A stretch of 64,000 nucleotides of DNA from Oikopleura dioica (GCA_907165135.1 OU015566.1:1366501-1430500); one strand, 5' to 3'. Shown: positions 35,468 through 46,233, numbered from the stretch's first letter. A program made the numbers and translations. Notes: generated by a model from the sequence alone, not told the origin.

Positions 35468-35671
35468 ATGACCAAAAACTCGACCAATCTTCCCGAATGA
35501 TTCATATAAAAACATATGATGATGTATTTATAATTATTTCACTGTCAATCTTTAGATTAAATCTTAGGCATCAATTCATAATAAAATATTATGCAACAAA
35601 ACAAAACGAAAAGAAAGATTTTTGAAGAGCAAAAACGTTGAAGCCAAAAATTCCGTCAATCAAAAACAGTC

Positions 35672-36278
35672 TTACGTATCAGCAGGATCTGGCAAAATTC
35701 TTAACCCGATTTTTCGACCTCTTAATTCTTTGTTTTCTTACCTTGATGGTGTTGTATCGAGAGTGTTGCCAGTTCCGTCTCTTTCCAATGTTGTTCCGAC
35801 TCTTTTCAGCGCCTCTTCTATCGTCTCAAAAGTGTTGATCAGCTCAATCAACAGAAGATCCGAGTTTGGCGGCCCGTTGGAACCATCAGGCTGCGTTCCG
35901 GTGAAAAACATTGACACTTCGCCTTGATGAGTTTGAAGTCGACCATTGTAGTTTTGATTTTTGAGGAGATAGACTTGTCCATCCGCGCTGACTTCGGCCA
36001 CTTGAGCGTCGAAAATCTCAATCGAAGTGACAGGAGAAGTGAAAGTCAATTTCATCAGCCATCCGAATCTGATTTCTCTTTTGATGCCTAAAAATTGGTC
36101 AGCTTGGCCTTTGCCGGTTAAAATTACCGATGGTAATTTTCGCAGAAAATCCTCCGGGCCAAAACTGCGAAATATCATAACTAGTCGGATTTGTCAATTC
36201 TGCCTGAGCGTCTGTTTCTCTTATCAGCCCAAAGCTCAGCGCCAAAAAAGCGACTTTAGGGAAATTTGAAAATTTCAT
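35672..36278 (-). CDS. Small secreted CBM2-like (cellulose-binding type) protein
   Basis: Three exons (36278-36128, 36087-35742, 35699-35672) give 174 residues. A signal peptide (MKFSNFPKVAFLALSFGLIRETDAQA) is followed by about 100 residues laid out like carbohydrate-binding module family 2: ISQFWPGGFSAKITI, then GWLMKLTFTSPVTSIEIFDAQVAEV, YLLKNQNYNGRLQTHQGEVSMFFTG, with conserved Trp, the NxxYNG-type turn and the G-rich end. CBM2 binds crystalline cellulose or chitin through exposed aromatics. It stands alone here, with no catalytic domain, and a helical C-terminal tail. In this organism the likely target is secreted cellulose. The fold assignment rests on motif spacing only. The third exon is short and could be dropped (ORF would end at 35738). 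Confidence 0.65.
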
Positions 36279-36385
36279 TTCTTCCTTTTCTTTTCCATCA
36301 CTCTTTTTGAAAGAAGGCAAAACAGGTAAATGCGGAATTTGTTACTGACTATTTGAAGAATGAATGTCAAAAGTAGATTTGGCGC

Positions 36386-36505
36386 ATGTTCCTTGCCCGC
36401 GGCGCTTTACAACTAATTCCGGGCAACGAATCACCCGCCGCGCCAGTCATCCCCTGCCGAGACGAGTGTTATCAGTGCTCCGTCAAGGGACGTAAACTCG
36501 CTTGA
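36386..36505 (+). CDS. Candidate 39-residue small ORF
   Basis: MFLARGALQLIPGNESPAAP followed by VIPCRDECYQCSVKGRKLA. It is more GC-rich than its AT-rich surroundings and has a CxxxCxxC cluster. No homologue recognised; it is followed by a very AT-rich stretch to 36700. It may be chance. Confidence 0.25.
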   Translation: MFLARGALQLIPGNESPAAPVIPCRDECYQCSVKGRKLA

Positions 36506-36932
36506 AAACTCATTATCTTTAATTTTAAATTGAAAAAAAAATAAAGAATAAATTATTATTTTAGTAAAATTTTAAATATTATCAAAAAAATAATTTAAAT
36601 TTTTATTTAAAAAAAAATTATAATTGAAATGATAATTTCAAAAAAAATTTTTTTATCGAATTATTTTTTTTAATCGTGAATGTCGAAAATGGAAAAGTCA
36701 AGTTGAAAATCAACGTTGAATTCACCGAAAAGAAAAGACAGAAAAGCTCCTTTTCGAGCGGATAATCACGGGCTCAAGATTTTTAGTAAATGCTTCTGAC
36801 TTAACGACTCTGACCTTCGGAAGAGCATAATCGTTCTGTCTAAGCGCTCATATTTCCAACAGCTTCAAAGAGAAGAAACAAGGTAAGTAACGGAAAGAAA
36901 ATTCGGAAATTTACAAAAATTGAAGAAAAAAA

Positions 36933-37305
36933 ATGATCGACTTTCAAAATTTGCTAAATGGAGAATCAAAATTCGTTTATTACAAGCAATGGCAGATAAA
37001 TATTGCTATTGGTGTTTTTTGCGTTGCTACGACTATCTGTAGGTCTTTATTTTTCAACCCTTTTGGTGACCAAATAAGTTACGACTGTGATGATCTGGTG
37101 GATGCGATTCGGAGGGTACGAGAAAAACGTAATTATGAAAAGAGATCAGCTTCGCCGAAAGCTTCAAATCGTCAATGAAAGACTTGAGAAGGCTGGATCA
37201 GCTGTGTCTTACGGTAAGATTGAGGCTTGACATGTGAAGATAACAGTTTTAGAGAAGAAGTATTTGGATATTCGGGAAATTTTAAGTGAGCTTAGACTAA
37301 ACTGA
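36933..37305 (+). CDS. Small single-pass membrane protein with basic coiled-coil tail
   Basis: Exons 36933-37038, 37079-37213 and 37253-37305 (GT-AG introns of 40 and 39 nt) give 97 residues: a short polar N-terminus (MIDFQNLLNGESKFVYYKQ), one transmembrane segment (INIAIGVFCVATTIFTTVMIWWM), then charged helices (KRDQLRRKLQIVNERLEKAG ... YLDIREILSELRLN). The shape is that of many SMIM-type or respiratory-assembly proteins; I cannot assign it. Reading straight through the first intron gives a different, less plausible C-terminus. Confidence 0.7.
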
Positions 37306-37997
37306 GCTTCGAATGAAATATTGCTTCGTGTAAATTTTCATTGAAAAGTTTTGACGGAATAATTTATAGCGATTGGTTAATTGTGAAAAATATATCATCG
37401 TTAAAATCGGATTTGTCCACTAGACATCATTTTATATGATCGAAAATTTCTCATCTTGAAAATTCAGCGAAAAAAAAAATCACGATATTTGAGAAGCGTT
37501 TTTATTTTCGGAAAATAAAGCTCTTCCTTGTTTTCAAAACTGAAACGACAAAGTTGATCATAAAAACATCCTTCCATTAAAACGCACTTCCATGTGAAAA
37601 TTGAGTTCATTGCCGCGGAAGACATCTACCAATAAACATTTTAGAGCGACGATATCCGCCAAGGCCCATTGTTGGTGCTGGGTTTGAAAGAAACGTCTGG
37701 CAGAAACGATCGTCGGGGGTTTCAAGAGCATCGAGGATTCAAACTGGCTCGGATTATTTTGAAAGAACTTCGGATCGAAAAAGAAATTTATCTGTTATTC
37801 AAGAATAAAAAAAATTGATAAAGAATAAAAAATAAGAAATTTTTTAATGATGATTTATTAAGAAATATTTGTACAAAAGTTAAAAAGACAAGCCTCTCTT
37901 TGACTATTCAAAGATGGCAATTGGTAAAATAGCAGGTAAAAATGAGCAGGATTCACACAGCTTTCATGATATTTGAAAAATAATCTTCACGATAAGC
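37306..37997. other. AT-rich spacer
   Basis: No gene seen. TTTATT at about 37855 probably provides the polyadenylation signal for the leftward PLA2-like gene. Confidence 0.4.
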
Positions 37998-39210
37998 TTA
38001 GTTTGATGGGATGTAAGCATGAGGATTGTCGGAGTTGGGATCGTTGACGACAACGGTTCCTCCTTTTTGGGGCTCGCATCGGTTAATGACGGTGTCTCTC
38101 CAGGTTGTCACTTGGTTGCCTTCGAAATCTTCAAGACTGAACAAAGGGGATAAGGAATGATTCAAAGGATTGCACAGGAAATTTAGTGGTCTTGCTTAAA
38201 ACTTACGTGAATTCGCAGCATTCTCGTCGAGTATCATCATACGATCGTCGGTGTGGGTATCTTCCGCAGCACTGATTCTTTGCCTGAGAAATTCCTTCCA
38301 AAGGACAGTTGTTGACTCGATCAGTATGATCAAAGGTTCCACCGCCAGAGATGGTCTGGTAAGCGGCATTGTTGATGCAATAGGATTTGTTGTTTCGAAG
38401 TGGCTCGGTTAGGATGCCGGCATCGCAATTTTGCTTGGCTTGGACGACGGATTTGACGTATTCCAAGTCGCAGAGGCACAGATTTTCGCCAGAGCTCTGA
38501 GCGTTGCCGGAAGAGCAGTCGATCATTCGTTCGCCGGTGGCATCGGTGGTGAAGACGGCGGTGTAGGAGAGAGTGGTGTAGTCGGCGGAGTAGTCCAAAT
38601 CGATGCATTTGTAGCATCTAGGGGAGAATGAGATGAGGTGGGGAATCATAAAGTGGTTTTACCTGTAGAGAACTGAGCAAGCTCGGTCAACCATGTCCTT
38701 AGTTCGTCCACCACCGAAAGATTGCGGATTTTCGGGACCGTTCGCCCAGCAGTAGCAGCCATAGCTCGTGTAGGTATCCTGAAAAAAATTATTTGAACGA
38801 AAGGGTTACGAAAAAATAAGAAAGATTTTTCCCTTATCTATAAAAACAAACCTCGATGGTCTTCAAAGTGCTATCGTTGGCAGGCTCTTGTCCGTCCAGC
38901 CCATCACCTCTCAAGTAAGAGATCATGGCGGCGATGGGGGCAAAAGTAGTGGTAGCTTGATCGGTGGCATCTCGTCGGATTCGACCGCCGAAGTTCTCGC
39001 TGACCCAGTTGCCCTGAATGTTTCGCTCGATTGCGGAGTCGAATCTGTCGGCGAAAGATTTTTCCGCAGCGGCGAGGGAGAGGAGGGAAGAAATTGTCAG
39101 CTTCTGAAAATGAAAAAAAAGTAATGAAAAAGACAATCTTCGTTTATGAATCCTAATCTCTCTTTTGATATAAAAAAGTGTCTTACCATGATATATTTTT
39201 TCAATATCAT
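37998..39210 (-). CDS. Secreted PLA2-like protein lacking catalytic His/Asp
   Basis: Five exons (39210-39187, 39103-38852, 38778-38663, 38617-38207, 38136-37998) give 313 residues. A signal peptide (MILKKYIMKLTISSLLSLAAA) precedes a region like secreted phospholipase A2: a Ca-loop-like YGCYCWANGP, then DMVDRACSVLYRCYKC where active enzymes have DxxDxCCxxHDxCY, and the disulfide-rich LCLCDLEYVKSVVQAKQNC equivalent to LCECDKAVAxC. The catalytic His is Leu and the Ca-binding Asp is Tyr, so hydrolysis is not expected. The C-terminal part NQCCGRYPHRRSYDDTRRECC is a Cys motif found in varied extracellular invertebrate proteins. A structural role, for instance in a secreted matrix or house, is inference. 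Confidence 0.75.
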
Positions 39211-39450
39211 ACTGTGTGTGTGATGATGAGTGCTATTAATCGCTGAATATTTATACGCGCTTAAGCGTTTTTATGATGGCGCTGCGGAGCAATCGTGAGC
39301 GCTCAGTGCAGCGCTCGCGGTTGGGAATTTTGACCGGCGACCTTTTGCCAGGTCAAATGAGAAGCGGAAACGGACATTTCAAAATTAACTCAGGAAGAAA
39401 ATTTTATATAACAGAATTTTAGAACCGACTTTTAAATAAATTTATTGGTA

Positions 39451-41628
39451 TTACATGTCGAAAGTAACATCGTTCTGCAGTGCTTCATTCATTGAAAAAG
39501 AGCTGGTCAGACTGAGGGAACTCGAAGCAGCGCTTATTTCGCTCTTTTCCGACTTTGATGCGTCAGAAATACTCGGCCAGCGCTGGAAAAGAAATGTAGA
39601 TTTGAACTTCTGTCTGAGCGGCAAAATCAGCTCCTTGATTATTACGCCTTTTGGAATTACTAGAAAGGGTTGAGAATTCTTTTTTCTTGAAAAGGATACC
39701 TTTGAACATGTTTTCTAATTTTTCATCGTTGGCGATAATGTCGACGGAAAAGACATTTTTGACGAGTTTTCGAAAGTCGGGAGGGAGAAGGCAATTGGTG
39801 ATGATGAGGCAATGGTTGATCACTTCTTCCGGGAGGATTGTGTCTTCATCTCTCTAATGAATAATATATGGGATCAATGGATTCTTTGAAACATACCAGA
39901 ACATGAAAAAGATAATTGAGAATCCACATCGCTTGGTTTTTAAATTCGACCAGATCCAAATTTTGAGCCAGTTTCACCATCTTCTCATAATTCCCCAGCA
40001 CCTTCAGCAATTTCAATTTTCTTCCGTTTTCGTCCAAATTGATGAGATTATCATCAACTTGTCGGTTTAGAAATTTCATCGCCAGCAGCATCTGCGGCTC
40101 CATGTCATAACCAGCGAGCATGGGGAGCATTGACATAAGCTTTTCGAAATCGCTGGTGGAGAGGAAGAGCGTTTTGCTTTTGAAAATGTAGGAAAGGAAG
40201 GATTTGAGAAGATCACGTGTATCGAGGGTTTCAAGCTCGGAGAAAATTGCAACGATAGTTATCACGGCTTTTTCAAATGACTCCTAAAATGAAATAAGTG
40301 GGAAGACTCTTTATCGGTGAGGGATTTACGAGGGATTTTTGCTTGGCCGTGATTGGCTGACGGGAAAAATCAGCTCTGTGATTCGCTAGAAAAAAGCCAT
40401 AAGGAAACCCTAACCTTAACCCTTTCGAATTCGCTGGGCTGTGATTGGCTGACGCGAAAAATCAGGCCTCTGATTCGCTGTAAAGAAGCCATAAGCTAAC
40501 CCTAACCCAAACCCAACCCTTATCCAATCCTAACCCTAACCCATAACTAAATCTTACCCTCTCTTTTGTATCAGGTAATTCTTCGTAATTACGATGTATT
40601 ATTTAATTTTTTCTAGATAATTTTCTCAGAAAGTAAAAATATTGATAATCTTTCTCTAATCCAATCTTCGAGACTTCAAATTAAAATAAATTGGAGAAAA
40701 TCTGATTTCGATTTCACGCTCAATTTTGAAATGAAAAAATTACCTTGTCAGATCTATTTTCATTTTGAGTTTTGAGCATCATCCACAAGTCTTCTTTCAG
40801 AACTTTTCTCAGCGATAAATCTTTCTTCAAATTCTTCTGAATAAATTCGCACAAAGAGGCGAATTGTTCCCAAGACGAGCAAATGCAAAAGGCGTAGAAA
40901 AAAGGGTTGGGGCTTCCAAGAGAAAGAAGGAGCTTCGAAATCGGCCCTAGAATTTGATTATTTTTGAGAAAAATTAATGAAAAACTACCATTAGAATTTT
41001 TGTCGATTAAAACCGCTTCGGAGGAAAATGCATATGCCAAGGGGATCATTCCAGAAGACGATTTCAAGTTGACCAAATCAGGATTTTGTCGAAGCATCAA
41101 ACGAAGTTCCTTCGGGGGGCCCGGACTATGTCGTCGAATGTCGTCAATGTCGTCGAATGTCGTCAATGTCGTCGAATGTCGTCAGATTTTTCTTCAAAAA
41201 TGGAAAAAAAATCAAAATTTTGAAAACATATCTGTTCTAGAGATTTATTTCTAGAGATTCATTGACGACATTCGACGACATTCGACGACATAGTCCGAGT
41301 CGCCCGTTCCTTCTCTCTTCGATCAATTGCCGCTAGATGGACTGCCGCGCGGCCTGATGGAAAAATAAAGCCGGAATCCGCCGTTTTTATCAAGCCGAGA
41401 ATTGATTCACTAAAAGAATTTATTGAGGGGATAATAAGCCGTTTTAGACCAATCAGATTTTTGCAATCGGCGTGTAGGCCAATCAGATTTCAGAGAGAAA
41501 AACGTTTCAAAAAATAATTTTTTTCGCTCATCTTTTTACCTGTCATAATTTTCCCAGTCATTCAATTTTTCATAAAGAACTCTTTTTGGCTCAAATTCTT
41601 CGTCTTCATCCTTTTCTAGGTTTTTCAT
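39451..41628 (-). CDS. Ankyrin-repeat plus helical-repeat protein, interrupted by a MITE in an exon
   Basis: Seven coding blocks (41628-41540, 41409-41310, 41109-40989, 40946-40744, 40283-39897, 39853-39700, 39659-39451) give 420 residues in frame. After an acidic start there is an ankyrin-like repeat, SGRAAVHLAAIDRREKE | LRLMLRQNPDLVNLKSSSGMIPLAYAF, the bar marking the MITE. The rest is helical, with ARM/HEAT-like character (LLKSFLSYIFKSKTLFL, ELILPLRQKFKSTFLF), and a Ser-rich tail. No family named. Block 41310/41109 joins exactly when the MITE and one target-duplication copy are removed with GA-AG ends; otherwise a stop follows shortly. Intron 40284-40743 contains telomere-like repeats. A TTTTCAG acceptor 15 bases upstream of the ATG suggests spliced-leader addition downstream of the gene at 41671. 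Confidence 0.75.
40345..40545. repeat. Tandem about 95-bp units ending in CCCTAA telomere-like repeats
   Basis: Two units, each GTGATTGGCTGACG...GAAAAATCAG...TGATTCGCT...AGCCATAAG followed by AACCCTAACC-type runs. The second ends in a degenerate array of CCCTAA/CCCAA repeats (TTAGGG complement). Confidence 0.7.
41114..41305. mobile_element. C-family hAT-like hairpin MITE inserted in a coding exon
   Basis: 192 bp between 8-bp target duplications GTTCCTTC (41106-41113 and 41306-41313; GAAGGAAC on the coding strand). The arms contain GGACTATGTCGTCGAATG with tandem TGTCGTCGAA/TGTCGTCAA units and their inverted complement. No ORF. Confidence 0.9.
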
Positions 41629-41670
41629 TTTCAATTTTTTTCTGAAAAGTACAACGATGATTCAACAGCA

Positions 41671-41883
41671 TTATTCATCAGCTGTCAAAGCCACAGTCAT
41701 TTCAATTAAACCTTGCTTATCAAAGAGCCTCCCGCTTTTAGGAGCTTTGAGCCTTATCGGCGTCCTGCTGAGTTCGTCCTGCTCATCTTCATTTTCCGAC
41801 AAATTGGCTTTTTCGCGTCTAATTGTCGATCTTCTCGAGGGAAGGGTGAAAGGAGACTTGAATTCAAAAGTCGACTTCCGCAT
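41671..41883 (-). CDS. Small basic/acidic 70-residue protein, possibly first gene of a dicistron
   Basis: MRKSTFEFKSPFTLPSRRST..., then NLSENEDEQDELSRTPIRLK, ending MTVALTADE. It lies directly upstream of the ankyrin/helical gene on the same strand with 42 bases between stop and next ATG and a TTTTCAG acceptor between, the arrangement of an appendicularian operon resolved by trans-splicing. No homologue recognised. Confidence 0.5.
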   Translation of the reverse strand: MRKSTFEFKSPFTLPSRRSTIRREKANLSENEDEQDELSRTPIRLKAPKSGRLFDKQGLIEMTVALTADE

Positions 41884-42136
41884 CAAAATTATTTAAAAAA
41901 AAACAACAAAGAAGACTTTATTTTCGCCAGAGATATAAATAAAATAGTAGCATTATTCTAGAGCTCAATAAGAATTGATTTGTCTCTCAACTTGAGAGTC
42001 TGTTGAATAATCATTTAGAAGAAGATAAATTCAATTCTTGGATTTTATCGTCGACCAAAAACCGCTTTTTGTTCTTCTTGTTTAACACGGTTACGATTTG
42101 GCACGGAAAATTGAAAAGAAAGCAGAAGCTTTAGAA

Positions 42137-42846
42137 TAGGGCTCGCCATGAAATCTTGAAGTCGCGAGCGAGTATGTTTTTCTGATTCCCCATGTTCTAA
42201 AACCCAAAAGTCTCCATATAACCACACCCTTAAACTCAGCCAAAAAAATTTTAGAGCGAATTTTCGATAAAAATGGCTCTTTTTCGGGGTCTCATTGCTT
42301 AACCGAAAAAATAAACAAAGAAAACCTCTCAAAACTCCTTATATTTGATATTATTTTTTATCAATCATTTAATTTTTTTCGGTAGTTTACTTCGATTCTC
42401 CCCAGATCTGAGACTAGACTCTTGTAGAATGAAGCCTTGCGCTTCTTTCAAGTACTTTGCCTGGTCGGGAAAACTTGGGGAACTCGAGATATCCAAGGTT
42501 TTCTGGTTAAAATTAGGCCGAAAAACTGTGAATTTGAGGGATTTTTAGTAGGATTTTATTGGGATTTCTGGACAAAATCTTGATCCCAACTTCGTAAATA
42601 GCTTATTTAAAAGAGCAGAATAAGTTATCCTCGAAAAATTGAAAAAATGTTGAAATTTCCGGAGAAATGACGTGATGGCACGTGATCGAAGTCCCAAAAA
42701 CAGGATTTTGGACCTAGCTCTAGAATTTTTTCCCCAAGACTTATGCCTAACAGAGACATATCATTCGAATCAGGAAAAAACGGGGATCATTTTAAGGTGC
42801 AATTCGTAGGGGAGAATTGACATCGACTTTTTTTTGGCGAGCCCTA
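42137..42846. mobile_element. D-family hAT-like element, 710 bp
   Basis: 8-bp target duplications CTTTAGAA (42129-42136 and 42847-42854) flank termini TAGGGCTCGCCA and TGGCGAGCCCTA, perfectly inverted for 12 bp. The interior is AT-rich with no transposase. Confidence 0.85.
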
Positions 42847-42854
42847 CTTTAGAA

Positions 42855-45160
42855 GAGGGCATAAGTACTAGCCCGCCATTAAATTTGATAAGCTCGCGCC
42901 AGATAAGGCTGAGTTCTGCTTATTCGCCAAAATAAGCGTAATAAAAGAGATTCAACAGTCGATATAGAATAATAAACATTTAACATGGGTATCATCTTGG
43001 AATTAAGGGGAGGGTCGTCAATATTCGGATTATGGAAAAACAAAAAACCGGGAAAATATGATTGAATGGGAGAAATTCGAATTTACCAGTGAATAGACAA
43101 GGGTTGGATGAATTCACCGGCAAAAAGTAGAAAAAAAGTTTGCACGCAAGATTCGGACAAAAATGCCGTGAAATTAGGGCCATTTTCGCAAAAATTTCCA
43201 AAAATTCGTCATTTTTCAAACAATTTTCTCAATTTCAACCCCTAAAACTTATTTTTATCAGATAATTTTATGCTTAAGAGACTCGGCAAAATCTTTAGAT
43301 TCCAAAAATGTATAATTCATATGCGGAATATATGTATAAATAAGAATTTAATTATATAATTATTAAATAATGGTCACCCCTGAAAATCAATATTGACGCC
43401 CCCCTGAGGTCTAGATAATTAATTTGGTGTTACAAATAATTCAATAGTTATAAGTTACTCTTTGCCAATTATTGAAAGTTCAAGACAGAAAATTGGAATT
43501 TATAGGTTAAATTTTATACCTTAAAGATAAAAAAAGATAAAAAAGGTGGTTTTGAAGACCCGATTAATTTCTAATTTTAACAACGGTGCGCAAGAAAAAC
43601 GTGCTCTAAATGTTCTTTTTTGATATCTGTGTTTTGCCTAAGGTTCTTTTCTCTTATCTACAATTTTCGGAGGTACTGATGGGTTTTATCAACGAATATC
43701 GCAAATCCGCTTTCCAAGGGGGCAAGGATAATTCTTGATAAAGAAAAAATACATCCGATAAACGGGCTTAATTTTGTTTGTATGAGGACAGCTCAGCGTT
43801 TTTTACCGTATTTTCTTTACTCTTCAAACTTCCGATAATTTGAAGAACTTCCGCGTTTTTCCCAAACAAGTCTCATTTTTCACGAAAAATGGCTCGAATC
43901 CAAAAAAAAATTGCGACAATTTTTGCCAAAATTTTGGTCAAATTTTAGGTTTCCGCAATTTTCGACTCGCCATCAGATTTTTTTTGCTAAAAATTCGGTT
44001 GATTTTCAAAATCAAAAATCTAATTCGATGAAAAATTCGTTTGAAAAAGCACTGGGGTCAAAATTCTTCACCAGATTTTGGGGAAAATTCAAACCGCAAA
44101 ATTGACCACTCCCAACTGTGTCGACATTCCTTTTAGACCCCTGAATTTACCACAAAAGAGTCCCCTTTCGAACGGCTCATTTTTTGTGTCGAAAAAGTTC
44201 ATGAAAACGCATCATTATCTTCTTCCGCCAAATCCTATTAATGCCACGAGCAAAGAATTTTTTGCGTAAGAGGAGATTGAAAACTCAGTCTGGAGATTCG
44301 CGTCAGATTAATGGGATCAGTTTTCTTTCGGCGAGCACATAAATATGGTATTAGAAGTTTTGAGCTGCGAATTCGATCTTCATCCTTTGACTTTGGCTCG
44401 TCATAATCGCCGGAAAAATTGGCCCAAAATTCAAGATATGGAGAAATGAAAATGACAGAAATATGGTCTTCTGCTAAAATTTGCGCCGACCGCAAATGAA
44501 AAGAAGCCAGCTTCAAGGGCTTCAAAACTGGCCAATTTTAAAACCTCCACTTTTGAAAAGCGATATCATATCTTGCGTAAACTAAAACGTGTTTCAAATA
44601 CGGAATTCTCGGGCTTTTCTCAAGGTCGTAGAATGAAGGGACTCGTAAATTTCTCTCAGCCAATAAGAAACAAGTATTTTCTGGTTCAACCAATCACAGG
44701 CGAGCGAATCTCCCAAAGGCTCCAACTTTTTGAGCGGATGATAAAAGCTGATTTATTTTTAGCTTTATGCATTTATTATGATCTTCAGCAATATCGAAAA
44801 ACGGACATCGTTGATTTTATCTTTTCAAGTGGAATTGAACCGTCGTCTCGTACTTTTCCTCGCTGTGTTGCCTCTTGGAATTATCATCAACGTGGCGCGG
44901 CTTAAAATTGAAAATTCGAACAATTGAAGATGGCGATTATAAAATGCTTACCTGCCAGTGAGATCCGTTATTCAACGGGCGAAAGGGAAGTCCATCGCCG
45001 AGTTTTGTTTTCACCGTGTCCATGGGCAGCTCGGGACCGCGCACTTTGGCGGATTTGGCCAAAATTAAGGGTCGTCCGGCTTTTGTCCGCGCCAACTACA
45101 AGAATGATTGGCGTTTATAATTGGATTAAATTAACGGTTCATCAAATGACCTTCCAATTT
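42855..45160. other. AT-rich gene-poor region
   Basis: Low-complexity sequence including A/T runs and TTTTTGCCAAAATTTTGG-type phrases. Frames at 44238-44525 and 44573-44905 begin at non-ATG codons and resemble no protein. No gene supported. Confidence 0.4.
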
Positions 45161-45162
45161 AT

Positions 45163-45229
45163 GAACACTAACCCTTACACTAACCCTAACCCTTACGTTA
45201 ACGCTTACCCTAGCCCTAACCCTAGATAC
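45163..45229. repeat. Interstitial telomere-like CCCTAA array
   Basis: About eleven degenerate units (ACCCTAACCCTTACGTTAACG...). It directly abuts the left end of the inverted-repeat element that follows. Confidence 0.7.
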
Positions 45230-45238
45230 TTGAAAATC

Positions 45239-45795
45239 ACTTTTGCGGAGCAAAATTCTAACCCCCATATTTCTTGTGCTCATTAGATAGAGCAACTCCT
45301 AAGGAGTCGAATGGTATAGTTTTTAGGGTCTGAGTCATCACCTATGACGTCACAAGGGCCCCCTTTGAAAAATGGGCATGTCCCCCTGTATCTCCGAAAA
45401 TTTTCAGAAATATATGGAGATTTGGGCATCGTTAGAAAGCCCAGCTCAAACTGGTTATGAGCACAAGGTGTGCAAGAAAAAATTTCGACGAAAAAAAAAT
45501 TTTTTGGGACAAGAACTTTTCTCAAAAAAAATTTTTTCGGAATTTTTTATTGCGCAACTAGTGCTCATAATCAGTTTGAGCTGGGCTTTCCAACGATATC
45601 AAAATCTCTTTATATTTCTGAGAATTTTCGGAGATACAGGGGGACATGACCTGACATTTTCAGGTACTTTAAGCACTAGAATTTGAGATATTCCGTGGCT
45701 TGGACACATAAAAATTGTACCAATCGACTCCTCAGAACCTGCGCTACAAGATCAGCACAAAAAATATTGGGGTCCCGATTTTGCTCCGCAGAAGT
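45239..45795. mobile_element. Foldback element with long inverted repeats
   Basis: Outer ends ACTTTTGCGGAGCAAAAT and its near complement ATTTTGCTCCGCAGAAGT. Inner arms CCCTGTATCTCCGAAAATT ... GAAAGCCCAGCTCAAACTG and their complement cover most of the element, around a T/A-rich centre. No ORF; the target duplication is not clear. Confidence 0.75.
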
Positions 45796-45826
45796 CATTC
45801 TCATCTATCCTAAGCCATTCCCTTAA

Positions 45827-45958
45827 CCCGTTAACAGGGGCGTGCAGGTTTGACCTGCACGCGTGGAAACGGGTAGCCAATCACAACCTCGGATCCTTGA
45901 TTTCACTCAATCATCGACAGGCAAAAGCGTAGGCGAAATCGACCACCCTGTTAACGGG
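45827..45958. mobile_element. piggyBac-like MITE flanked by TTAA
   Basis: 132 bp with CCCGTTAACAGGG...CCCTGTTAACGGG inverted ends, each preceded or followed by TTAA (45823-45826, 45959-45962), the piggyBac target signature. It includes an internal palindrome GCGTGCAGGTttgACCTGCACGC. Confidence 0.7.
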
Positions 45959-46233
45959 TTAAGTTCATCTACTTACTTGAACAGGAAGCCCCGAGGAAGG
46001 CGGAAGAGGCGCTTGGAAGTCCTCTGTCAATTTTCTTTCTAGAGGTCAGAAATTTTCAAAGAGGCTCTAAGTACTAAGGATACTTGCATCCTGGAGTACA
46101 CACAGAAATTTCCCCTTACCCCAAACGTTGAGAGATATCTCTTATCGCTACTTGCAAGGAGTGTTCATTTTTCTGCGGCCTTATCTCGCAGCTTCTAAAG
46201 GGGCAATTTTGAAAACATAAAATTGGACTTTTC

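Noticed and set aside
40345-40545. Considered as a chromosome end
   Set aside because: The repeats are degenerate, short and lie inside an intron with coding exons on both sides.
41114-41305. Tandem TGTCGTCGAA units at first resemble a repeat array or CRISPR-like block
   Set aside because: The units form the two arms of a hairpin element with an 8-bp target duplication in an animal exon; there are no spacers and no cas genes.
42045-42332. 95-codon minus strand frame
   Set aside because: Begins at a non-ATG codon and overlaps the end of a transposable element.
44573-44905. 110-codon + strand frame
   Set aside because: No ATG at the start and no recognisable protein character beyond length.
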